From Planctomycetaceae bacterium (GTDB lineage Bacteria; Planctomycetota; Planctomycetia; Planctomycetales; Planctomycetaceae): DNA of 49,632 nt. The translations under genes were made by a program, and so were the position numbers. The number at the start of each line of letters is the position of its first letter. Within the stretch, counting starts at the first letter, position 1. Shown here one piece after another: positions 7,349 to 15,490 of this stretch. Under the pieces are notes generated by a model. It had not been told where the DNA came from. It did not search any database and was given only the letters and a program-made list of their open reading frames with translations. The stretch lies in the NCBI GenBank assembly GCA_016795145.1, contig JAEUII010000447.1, forward strand, positions 1 to 49,632. The letters are read 5' to 3'.

Positions 7349-9691
7349 ATGATGATCACGTTCGACATCTTTCACGAGAACCCCGATTCGCGTCGATTCG
7401 ACATCGATTTTCCCGCAGAAACCGCCTGGTCGACGGTTGAGAGCCTGTATGACCTGCTGATGTTGGCCCACCAGAGTGACGGTGGGGATGCTCGCCTGTT
7501 GGCCAGGGTTATTCGCAGTGCCCAGCGGCTCACCGACCAGGTACTGCCATTGGCACAGCGGAAGGAACTGTCCGCGGCCGCTCAGGGCAGCTTTCTACGA
7601 ATCTCTGCAACGCTGCAGAATCATCGAATTCCCTGGGAGCTCCTTCGCATCGGGGATCAGTTTCTTTGCGAGAAGTTTGCCTGTGGCCGAGTTGTCTCCG
7701 ACCTGTTACCAAAGCATGTCCCGGTGGTGAAGTCTCCTCCCCGGACTGATGTCACAGTATTGACGGGTGATTCATGGGAACTGACCTCAGCGACCATGGA
7801 ACGTTCGAGAGTCATTCGTCTGCTGCGTTATTTGACCCATGACTGCCCGAACGAGTGGACCCTGGCTGAGCCGACTTGCGACGCTCTGACGACTATGCAT
7901 TTTCAGCAGTCGGTGAGGAAATCTCGCTGGCTGCATTTTGCGGGTCATGGTGTTCCGCTCGACGGCAGAAGAGTGCTGAGGCTGAGTGAGAGTCGCGGTT
8001 CTGCTGTCAACACAGGTATCGTTGTTCCTGGTCAGGCCTCACAGGAACTGCTGACGCCCGATGACCTGATCCAACTGACGGTGGTGCCGGAAACCGTATT
8101 CCTCAACGCCTGTGGGGCCACGTTGCTGCCTGGGGAAGCGATCGGAGCGGAAAACTCTCTGGTCGGCAGGTTTTTGGAGCGGGGAACGCGAACACTGATT
8201 GGTCCGGTGGCTCCTGTTCTGGATAGTCAGGCTCGGCACTTTACTGACTCGTTCTACGAACATGTCTGTGGCGGCATGTCCGTTGGCCCGGCGATCCAGC
8301 TGGCCCGGAGATCCTGTCGCGAACGCCTTGGTCCCAACAACCTGCTGCCTTTGTGTTATGTCTTGTACGGCGAACCCGATGTTCTTCCGTTTGAAGGTCC
8401 GAATACTCCCAGCTTGACCACAAGTCGCAGGGCGGACGGGCTGAGTCTGGCCGCAGTGACCGATGTGCCTCGTGAACACGGATCCCTTTCGGAGCCAGGA
8501 GGCGGCCACTTGTCTTTGGTGGAGCCGGAAGGATCACTCTGGATGGCAACGTCATCTTTTGAGAATCAGGATGACCGATTAGATGCCGCCGGGGTATCGA
8601 CAGGGCAAGCTGGCATGCGGTTCCCGGTAAACTGCAGTGCGTGTGGAGGCCGAATCGAAACGCGACATGGAGTGGGAAATTCGGTCGCTGCAGACTGTGG
8701 TGAGCCCATCCTCTGCCGCACCTGCAGCAGGACATCGTCGAAGACACTAGGCCCGGCAAAAGCAGCACAGGCTGCCGATATCGTACCCTTTGTCTCGCAG
8801 GTGGCTGGTCCTGATCTGGCTCTGCCGGAGGTCATGCCAGCAGAATCCGATCTCGTTCGCGTTTTTCGAAGTCACATGCTGGAGTGCCTGGGAAGGACCG
8901 CCTCCTGGATCGACCTGAAATCCGGAGAGAAAATCACAGCGAGTTTTCGTCCGTTGGTGTTGTCTGGTCGGAAGAGTTCGTCCAGTCCTGGGAGCCTGGG
9001 CCCAGGAAAGTCGGAACGCCGCTTCACAGGACACCATTTTGAAGTGATGAACCGCCGTGGCGAAATAACAGGCGTGATCAGGTTCTTTGTGCCTCACACG
9101 ATCGGGAATCTTTCGGAGCCCGTCGCGCTGGATCAATGGCAGGATGAAGTCGCACATGTTGCAGCCGAATCTGTCGCCCCGCATGAATACTGTTTCCTCT
9201 GTTCAGAATCCGGCTTTAGCGAGGAACTGGAAAAGGAACTTCAGGCCGAACCTGCACCCCATTGGTATTCGTCGAATCAGACCATCTACCTGCATGACTT
9301 GAAGACTCGCCAGATCCAGTTTCGCAGGACAGATCTGCGAGCATTCGATCTGTTGACCCTGCTGCAGCGAGACAGCACTGCTCACCAGTTCCAGAAGGCC
9401 GTCGTTTGGATTGAAGGACAGTTGCCATTGGCAACAAGCCTGAGTCGCAACGAAGTGTGTCAGGAATTGGGGCTGGAGTCCGATGCGGTTGACGCTGCAC
9501 TTCGGTGCACTGCAATTCAACATAACCTGCAGATTGAGGAAACAATGGATTTCGGTGTTGTGATTACTGAGCGAGACATTTCTGCTGTGACTCGCGGCAT
9601 GCCCGAGTCACCGCAGCAGGTTGCTGAGAAATCAGGCATGCTCAAGCGGATCTGGCGAGCGATCGCTTCGGGAAGCAGGAGTGATTCGTAA
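7349..9691 (+). CDS. CHAT-domain (caspase-like) protein with zinc ribbon
   Basis: A 780-residue protein. Residues about 80-375 form a CHAT domain, a caspase/separase-fold peptidase: the His is in HFAGHG (His200) and the Cys in FLNACGA (Cys255), the expected spacing for a catalytic dyad. Around 440-480 a four-Cys segment (CSACGG ... CRTCSR) suggests a zinc ribbon. The remaining C-terminal 300 residues are unrecognised, with mixed alpha/beta character and a helical end. CHAT proteins in bacteria often act as proteases switched on by neighbouring sensors, as in gasdermin- or CRISPR-linked systems. This one lies directly after a DGR-diversified kinase and before an SPFH-like protein, so it is a candidate effector. 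Two ATGs are adjacent; AGGG precedes 7349. Substrate is unknown. Confidence 0.85.
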   Translation: MMITFDIFHENPDSRRFDIDFPAETAWSTVESLYDLLMLAHQSDGGDARLLARVIRSAQRLTDQVLPLAQRKELSAAAQGSFLRISATLQNHRIPWELLRIGDQFLCEKFACGRVVSDLLPKHVPVVKSPPRTDVTVLTGDSWELTSATMERSRVIRLLRYLTHDCPNEWTLAEPTCDALTTMHFQQSVRKSRWLHFAGHGVPLDGRRVLRLSESRGSAVNTGIVVPGQASQELLTPDDLIQLTVVPETVFLNACGATLLPGEAIGAENSLVGRFLERGTRTLIGPVAPVLDSQARHFTDSFYEHVCGGMSVGPAIQLARRSCRERLGPNNLLPLCYVLYGEPDVLPFEGPNTPSLTTSRRADGLSLAAVTDVPREHGSLSEPGGGHLSLVEPEGSLWMATSSFENQDDRLDAAGVSTGQAGMRFPVNCSACGGRIETRHGVGNSVAADCGEPILCRTCSRTSSKTLGPAKAAQAADIVPFVSQVAGPDLALPEVMPAESDLVRVFRSHMLECLGRTASWIDLKSGEKITASFRPLVLSGRKSSSSPGSLGPGKSERRFTGHHFEVMNRRGEITGVIRFFVPHTIGNLSEPVALDQWQDEVAHVAAESVAPHEYCFLCSESGFSEELEKELQAEPAPHWYSSNQTIYLHDLKTRQIQFRRTDLRAFDLLTLLQRDSTAHQFQKAVVWIEGQLPLATSLSRNEVCQELGLESDAVDAALRCTAIQHNLQIEETMDFGVVITERDISAVTRGMPESPQQVAEKSGMLKRIWRAIASGSRSDS

Positions 9692-9826
9692 CGAGTTTGC
9701 GTGACCGAGGCTTCGTAGCCTTTTCATTTTCTCTTTTGCATTCACAATTCGACCCAGTACCTGCCGGAATGGTGAACGTGTCTCCCGCGTGACTCATCTG
9801 TGCAGTCTTTACCCAAGGATTACCCA

Positions 9827-11890
9827 ATGACTCATCCCCATTGCTACCGTTGCCTGCAGACCGTTCCCTCCGCGGCGGTCTATTGTCCGCGCTGTTCGTT
9901 TCCCCGGCAATTCTCTTCCAGTCCATTGATGGTGGGCAGTGAGTGGACGGCTGGTGCGGACGAATTCGCCGTCCGAATTCGCCCACAGGATTTGAAGGCG
10001 TGGTTGTTGAAGGGGATCAATGTTGATGAAAGTCAAACGGGGTTGCTGTTCGAGAATGGTCGCTTTGAGCATGAACTTCTGCCGGGAAGGCAAAAGATTG
10101 AGTCGTTGCCGGAAAGACTCCGTAGATATGTCACGGGTGAAACGGCAGCAGCAGTACTCATCCGGCGAGGCTTGTTTCCGATCAGCGTGCTTGGTGCTGG
10201 CCAGACAGCGGCAGGAGACGAGATTCGCTTTGATGTGGAAGTAGGGTTGCAGTTGGGCGACCGTAATGCCTTTTACATCCATTTCATGCAGAATGCGGAT
10301 CGCGTCACATCTGGCGATTTGATGCAGCGATTTGCTGCAACCATCAGAAACGCCGTGTTCGCGACGATCAGAAGCTGTGATGGCAGCGAACTTCTCAATC
10401 CGCATCCGGAGCTTCAGCAGAGGTTGATCGATGGGGTCACAGACGCTCTCACCCCGATCGCAGCGAGGTTTGGGATTGCGGTTGGCTATGTCTCTCCACC
10501 TCAGTTCAGCAACAGCACACTTGCAGAGTTCCAGGCAGAACGCTCTCGAATGACCCGAAGTCTCCGCGATGAGAAGCTGCAGCTTCAGTATCAGGAAGAC
10601 AAGGACAAGATCGAGATGCGACGATTTCAGGTCGCACGACTCTTGTCAGATGCGAAGTTGAAAGCCGCTGAAGAGGAAGCAGAGCGGACCAATTCCTACG
10701 ACGCCTTCAAAGCCAGATTGCGACATGAACAGCAGCTGATGCAGATGCAGCTCACGGACCAAATGGAAGTGCGAGTCGATGAATTTGCCGCACGTCGTCG
10801 AGATCGAACGGAGAAGAATGAGGATCACATCAGTCTCCGAACACATTTGCTTGCCAGGGCAGATCTTGAGCGACAGGAGGAGCTGTCAAACCTGAAGTTC
10901 CAGTTTCGGAAGCAGTCTCTGAAGCAGCAGCTGGAAATTGACGACATCTCCCGTGCTCACCAGTTAAAGGTCGCCCAGGAGGAGCATGATGCCGAACTAT
11001 CGCAACTGGACAAGACGCAGATTGGCCAGATCGCTCGCTGGAATCGGATACGCGATGCCCGCCGTCAGGACCGGCTCGCGGAGACAGAACTCCAGGTGAA
11101 GACCATGCAGATCACCAGTGAAGCCGAGCGGGCCAGACTGGCGCGGGATTTTGATGAGAACCATCGGCAGCGGGCTGTTGCATTTGATCAGACAATTCAG
11201 GAAGGGCATGCGAACCTCGGTCTGGAAGCGGCTCGACAGGAAAAACTCTCCGCCGTGCAGGCAATTCATCTCACACGTCTGACCGAGATCGAGAGTATGC
11301 TGCAGGAGCAGGTGTTGAATTCTGAGAAAGCAAAGCACTCGCTGGCAGAGGAGACAAGGGAACGGGAACACCGCCGAAGGATGGAGGAGCTGCAGGTATT
11401 GAAGGACAGTCCGGAGATGATCCAGCTGTTGGAGCTGGCGAAGTTGTCTGTGCATCAACCAGTGATGGCAGCGGCATTCGCAAGAGCAATGGACGCGCAT
11501 ATTGCCAAAGGGATGCCGGCAGAGCAGTTTGAACAGTTTGCAGCGTCACAGTCACCGGAATTGGCCAGAGTATTGCTGGAGAAGTATCGTTTGCAGTCCG
11601 AAGTCCAGCGGTCCTCTCAACAGGCAGCCAGTGATTTCGCGCAAAGGCTGATGGAGTCCGAAAGAAATGGACTGGAGCGGATCATCACGGAACTGAAATC
11701 GTCACAGGCGATTACACGTGAGCAATGGTCCGACATACTGGAACGCCTTCAGAGTTCCGGAACGAAGGGACAGGAACTGCTCCGCGAAGTTGGCGTTGCG
11801 AACGCAACTCGCTCAGAAAAAGCGGTTCCCGTCGTCGACCATCGACTGGTTGAAAAGCTGGTCGATCGAATTGGAGATCTGCTTCGGTAA
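9827..11890 (+). CDS. Zinc-ribbon, SPFH/band-7-like, long coiled-coil protein
   Basis: A 687-residue protein. Cysteines at 6, 9, 20 and 23 (CYRC ... CPRC) make an N-terminal zinc ribbon. Residues about 45-225 resemble an SPFH/band-7 core: a beta-rich part, then the FIR/helical region with ATIRNAVFATI and a segment like the stomatin TPIAARFGIAV helix. From about 228 to 570 a highly charged coiled coil dominates, ending in a shorter helical tail. SPFH proteins oligomerise on membranes and organise signalling or protease complexes. There is no transmembrane segment, so attachment would be peripheral. I chose ATG 9827 over an in-frame GTG at 9800 because AAGGA lies seven bases upstream and the zinc ribbon begins at once. 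It probably scaffolds the neighbouring CHAT and kinase proteins. Confidence 0.72.
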   Translation: MTHPHCYRCLQTVPSAAVYCPRCSFPRQFSSSPLMVGSEWTAGADEFAVRIRPQDLKAWLLKGINVDESQTGLLFENGRFEHELLPGRQKIESLPERLRRYVTGETAAAVLIRRGLFPISVLGAGQTAAGDEIRFDVEVGLQLGDRNAFYIHFMQNADRVTSGDLMQRFAATIRNAVFATIRSCDGSELLNPHPELQQRLIDGVTDALTPIAARFGIAVGYVSPPQFSNSTLAEFQAERSRMTRSLRDEKLQLQYQEDKDKIEMRRFQVARLLSDAKLKAAEEEAERTNSYDAFKARLRHEQQLMQMQLTDQMEVRVDEFAARRRDRTEKNEDHISLRTHLLARADLERQEELSNLKFQFRKQSLKQQLEIDDISRAHQLKVAQEEHDAELSQLDKTQIGQIARWNRIRDARRQDRLAETELQVKTMQITSEAERARLARDFDENHRQRAVAFDQTIQEGHANLGLEAARQEKLSAVQAIHLTRLTEIESMLQEQVLNSEKAKHSLAEETREREHRRRMEELQVLKDSPEMIQLLELAKLSVHQPVMAAAFARAMDAHIAKGMPAEQFEQFAASQSPELARVLLEKYRLQSEVQRSSQQAASDFAQRLMESERNGLERIITELKSSQAITREQWSDILERLQSSGTKGQELLREVGVANATRSEKAVPVVDHRLVEKLVDRIGDLLR

Positions 11891-11985
11891 TCATCCTTCG
11901 GCCTTAATGATCGGGAGGCTTCAACTCCCGGTCAGTACTTCGGAAATCAGCATTCAGTGTAACAACGCGTTTGTGACTGCATCTC

Positions 11986-13485
11986 ATGAGTTCTGCTATC
12001 TACGAGCATTTCTGCAGCCGCTGCTATACCAAAGAGGGCGATGCCTTTGGCATCCGGGTCAAGTACTCTGTCCATGGGGATACCGTTGCAGCAGCGACCA
12101 GAGCGATGCTGGATCACATAGTGAGAAGTGCTGTGTTTGGCAGCCCGCAGCGAAGCAGCATAGGACTGCCTGCAACGTGTGAAGCAGTGAAGCAACGACT
12201 GGTGCAGTTGCTGACCACAAACGCCGAGATGCCTCAGCGATTTATGCTTCATGCTGTTGAAGTGGAACCGTCCGCCGAAAGCCTGGAGGGAAATGACCGG
12301 GATCTGTTCACCGTTGATTCTGCACCGGAGCCGGAATCCGTGAAATCAACCCGCCGCGTGCAGGCAGCGGTCGCACCGGCGACGGTGTCGCGGGATTGCC
12401 AGCTTGACGGGTTCGAGTTTCTGGAAGTCCTTGGGAAAGGCGCATTCGGAATCGTCTGGCTGGCGAGGGAGCTAAGCCTTGGAAGGCTGAAGGTGATCAA
12501 AACGGTCCGTTCGGGGGCTACAGACACGGTGGAACAGGATGCTCTTCGGAGAGTAACCGCCGTACAACATCAGAATATCGTTCAGGTTGATCGAATCGTC
12601 GACGTGGGCGGAACAACGCACTTCATTATGGAGTACCAGACAAAGCAGACCCTTCACACTCAGATCGCAGGTGGTCGTACCTTCACGATGGAAGCGGCGG
12701 TCATGATCTTCTGGCAACTGGCCGCCGCGCTTGAAGCTTCACATGCAGTTCGCGTGTATCACTGCGACGTTAAGCCAAAGAACGTACTCTATCTGGATTC
12801 CGGCGAAAGGCCGTTTGTTCAGCTGTGTGATTTTGGAATCGCTCGAGTGCTCCAGGCTCGCATGCAAACCCCGGCCGCCGATGGAACTGGTGGCTACCGT
12901 TCGCCGCTGTCTGTGTCTGACGATGATCGTGACCTGATTGCCAACGACATCTACAGTCTGGCAGCCACGATGTATTCTGTCTTCGCAGCCCGAATACGCC
13001 ATTCAGACTCGGAGCCCTTTGAGTTTGCTTGCATCCCCTGGATCCTGCGCGAACCAATACGCCGTGCCCTTAGCTTGTCGCCGGCAGATCGCTTTTCTTC
13101 CGTCAGCGCATTCGTGGATGCTGTCAACTCCGCCATTACCGTGAAGTTGCCCATTTGTTTTGACACAGCAATCCGCAATGGCGGAATCTATAGCGAAATC
13201 ATTCAAAAGGCCGCGGCGTTTGTTCAATACCATCAGAAATACGACGAGGCGTTGACCTTGCTCAGCGCAGTGCCTGAGAGTGCACCAATCCACGACATGA
13301 AGAACTGGCTGAGTTCTGTCAGTTCGCGGATTCGGATCCTTGAGGACCGTCTGCAAGGCAGCCTGTCTGCGGATCAGCTGCGGTTTGCGAACGAACACCT
13401 GGCCAGTCTCCTGCAGATTTGTCCTGCAAATACACGTTTCAACAACCTCGTTTCGTGGCTCGCGACGTCGCCTTCCAGCATTTGA
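11986..13485 (+). CDS. Ser/Thr protein kinase with divergent activation segment
   Basis: A 499-residue kinase. An unrecognised N-terminal domain (1-100, with CSRC at 10-13) and a loose linker precede the kinase domain (about 143-400). The glycine loop is GKGAFG (150-155), with catalytic Lys172, HCD at 259-261, Asn266 and DFG at 282-284. The usual APE motif is replaced by a GGYRSP segment, and the region after it is short, so activation may be atypical. After 400 comes a helical, TPR-like tail. All core catalytic residues are present, so activity is likely. It lies between the SPFH-like gene and the GTPase, with about 95 and 46 bases of spacing, probably in the same transcription unit. Its likely substrates are the neighbouring GTPase and scaffold proteins, but that is inference. 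Confidence 0.85.
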   Translation: MSSAIYEHFCSRCYTKEGDAFGIRVKYSVHGDTVAAATRAMLDHIVRSAVFGSPQRSSIGLPATCEAVKQRLVQLLTTNAEMPQRFMLHAVEVEPSAESLEGNDRDLFTVDSAPEPESVKSTRRVQAAVAPATVSRDCQLDGFEFLEVLGKGAFGIVWLARELSLGRLKVIKTVRSGATDTVEQDALRRVTAVQHQNIVQVDRIVDVGGTTHFIMEYQTKQTLHTQIAGGRTFTMEAAVMIFWQLAAALEASHAVRVYHCDVKPKNVLYLDSGERPFVQLCDFGIARVLQARMQTPAADGTGGYRSPLSVSDDDRDLIANDIYSLAATMYSVFAARIRHSDSEPFEFACIPWILREPIRRALSLSPADRFSSVSAFVDAVNSAITVKLPICFDTAIRNGGIYSEIIQKAAAFVQYHQKYDEALTLLSAVPESAPIHDMKNWLSSVSSRIRILEDRLQGSLSADQLRFANEHLASLLQICPANTRFNNLVSWLATSPSSI

Positions 13486-13531
13486 ATTCCGGGCCCATCG
13501 AGAATAGGGTCCCGCGCTAAGGAGAGAATTA

Positions 13532-14416
13532 ATGGTGCAGATCTTTCGTCAGCTGTTCGGAATGAATTCGACGCCAAGCTCAGAACGCTCAAGTCATCGC
13601 TCGGATGATTCGTCAGAAGACTGGACTCGGCAGCTTCTGCAGCCCGTGTTACTGCTTGGGCCGCGCGAGGTTGGCAAGTCGTCCTTAATCAGGATGCTTA
13701 CAGACCCCAATCACTCCGGTGAGCCGGTGAAGACGGTGGACACACAGAGAGCCGCAGGTGAGATGACATTGACCACAAACTACCACTTTCGACGGACTGA
13801 GCCACATCCTCATGACAAACGACGAACGGCAACGGTAGACATTGTGCCGGGGCTTCGGTTCATTGACATCCCCGGCGAGATACATAGACAGGCTGAGGCA
13901 TTAACGATCGCGGCCGAATCGGCAGAGAAGTTTCGGAAAGACACCTCGATGATGAAGGAACGCGGTTGTGGCATAGTGCTTGTTTGCATGTTCAGCGGCG
14001 ATCCGAATGACGAAGATCTGGTGAAACGGTACTATGCCCAGGATACTCTGGCGGGTCTTGAGCGACATGTGCGGGAAAAAACGATTCGCATGGAGGAAGT
14101 GATTTTCCTGTTCAATAAGTTTGATCGTTGGCGTGCCGCTCTTCGGGGTATAGAAGCAACTCCATCCGAGATGCGAAAAGAACTCGCTGCAAAGCATCGA
14201 ACAGAGATTGACTGGCTGTGTCGCTTTGCGGGACAGAAATTTGACGAAGCGAACCATAGTGTGGCCACCGTACTGGGGAAAGCCAACCATCGAGGTGCAG
14301 GGGGGCACTCTTCGGACGTCGACTTCCATGATCTGAATGTGGGGCGCGCGGCAGCACTTATCACCCGTCGCATGTGCGAGTATTCAAAGACATGCCGAGG
14401 TGGTACTCCGCGCTGA
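13532..14416 (+). CDS. TRAFAC-like small GTPase
   Basis: A 294-residue soluble P-loop GTPase. G1 is GPREVGKSS (about 49-57). G3 is in FIDIPGE, and G4 is NKFD in LFNKFDRW, which points to guanine specificity. The N-terminus (about 1-38) is polar and probably disordered, after a short hydrophobic start. The domain resembles the GTPases found with dedicated partner proteins in bacterial GTPase-centred conflict systems. The start is well supported by AAGGAG eight bases upstream. The next gene, 58 bases on, encodes a protein of similar size with no recognisable fold, probably its partner or regulator. There is no membrane segment. Confidence 0.82.
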   Translation: MVQIFRQLFGMNSTPSSERSSHRSDDSSEDWTRQLLQPVLLLGPREVGKSSLIRMLTDPNHSGEPVKTVDTQRAAGEMTLTTNYHFRRTEPHPHDKRRTATVDIVPGLRFIDIPGEIHRQAEALTIAAESAEKFRKDTSMMKERGCGIVLVCMFSGDPNDEDLVKRYYAQDTLAGLERHVREKTIRMEEVIFLFNKFDRWRAALRGIEATPSEMRKELAAKHRTEIDWLCRFAGQKFDEANHSVATVLGKANHRGAGGHSSDVDFHDLNVGRAAALITRRMCEYSKTCRGGTPR

Positions 14417-14474
14417 TGGGTGTTTTCAGCGTTTTGGCGCCAATCAGATTCTTGCCTGGAAAGGTCATTGAGGC

Positions 14475-15353
14475 ATGGCAGAGTTCTGGGTGTTCGTTAC
14501 CTGTGTGCAGGAAGGCTATGGCTGCTTCCGCTCCGCTAAGCCGAAGTCTGTCGAGTGGGTTGGCTGGGAGATCCTTCCGGGTATCAAGGATCTGCAGTCC
14601 AGCATAAGAACACTCAGTCGAGAGCGTTCTGATTCACGAGTGATAAGCAGAATTCTAAGTGCTCCGACCGGTCATCTGGTTGCCTCAGGCGTTTTCTACA
14701 CAGATGCCTGGGATCGTGCAGGACGAATGGGACTGGAATTGATCATCGTTTGCAGAACAGAACAGCGTTTTGAGATCGCTGCGCTGTCTGCCGCATGTCT
14801 GGAATTGTTCCAGCATGGTTCCCTCGCGTTTCGACTCATGCGCATTGCTGAAATCGATGACCAGTCTACGGAAGAGTTAGCGAATGGTATTCTGAACGAA
14901 GAGATTTTTGCCAGGCTATGGGACGGGTTCGAACGAGCGCGAGATCACTGGAACGCAGAGACGATCCAGTCTGTGGGACTGCCACTTTCGCGAATCGAGA
15001 TTGACCTGCCCGCTGTGCAGACCCAGTGTTTTCTTACAGCCGCCCTAATTGCTTCACGAGTCGACGAAGTGACGGAAGTTTGTGAAGGCGTAGAGAACGG
15101 TCTTCGCTGGATAGAAGCAAAGCCGCTCTCAACAGGCAGGGTTGTAAGAGCTTCGCAGCTAGTGAGGAACGGGAATTCTGTGGGAAGGCGCCGCAGAGCT
15201 TCGCTCAAGACTGGACCAAATCGACGCCGAACGTTGTTGGGAAGGACTTGGTCCATCCTGATCTCACCGTTCACTTTGCTTCGGCTGTTCTTCAAGTGTG
15301 TGCGGTCGAGAACATCTAAGGCAGAGACGGCTGCAGACGGGGAGAATTCGTAA
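14475..15353 (+). CDS. Unrecognised 292-residue protein, probable GTPase partner
   Basis: I do not recognise a family with confidence. The protein looks globular in its first 220 residues, with an aromatic-rich start (WVFVTCVQEGYG) and a conserved-looking segment near 75-100 (SRILSAPTGH ... DRAGRMG). It ends in a strongly basic tail (RRRRASLKTG and later, about 235-275). The SRI ... D..GR pattern is faintly reminiscent of the N-terminal domain of GAP1-type GTPase-associated proteins, but I would not rely on that. Its position right after a small GTPase, on the same strand with short spacing, suggests a regulator or effector of it. The basic tail could bind membrane lipid or nucleic acid. The start ATG is preceded by a modest GGAAAGG about 13 bases upstream. 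Confidence 0.6.
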   Translation: MAEFWVFVTCVQEGYGCFRSAKPKSVEWVGWEILPGIKDLQSSIRTLSRERSDSRVISRILSAPTGHLVASGVFYTDAWDRAGRMGLELIIVCRTEQRFEIAALSAACLELFQHGSLAFRLMRIAEIDDQSTEELANGILNEEIFARLWDGFERARDHWNAETIQSVGLPLSRIEIDLPAVQTQCFLTAALIASRVDEVTEVCEGVENGLRWIEAKPLSTGRVVRASQLVRNGNSVGRRRRASLKTGPNRRRTLLGRTWSILISPFTLLRLFFKCVRSRTSKAETAADGENS

Positions 15354-15490
15354 TTTGAAGAGATTTCTTGCGAGGAGGATGAGCGAGAGTCGCACCATAG
15401 CGTTGGGATGGGTAAAATCGGAGGACTGCGGAATTTGCTGCAAACTCCCACAAGCTTTCAATTCTCTGTAAATTACGAGAGAGCATCGCC

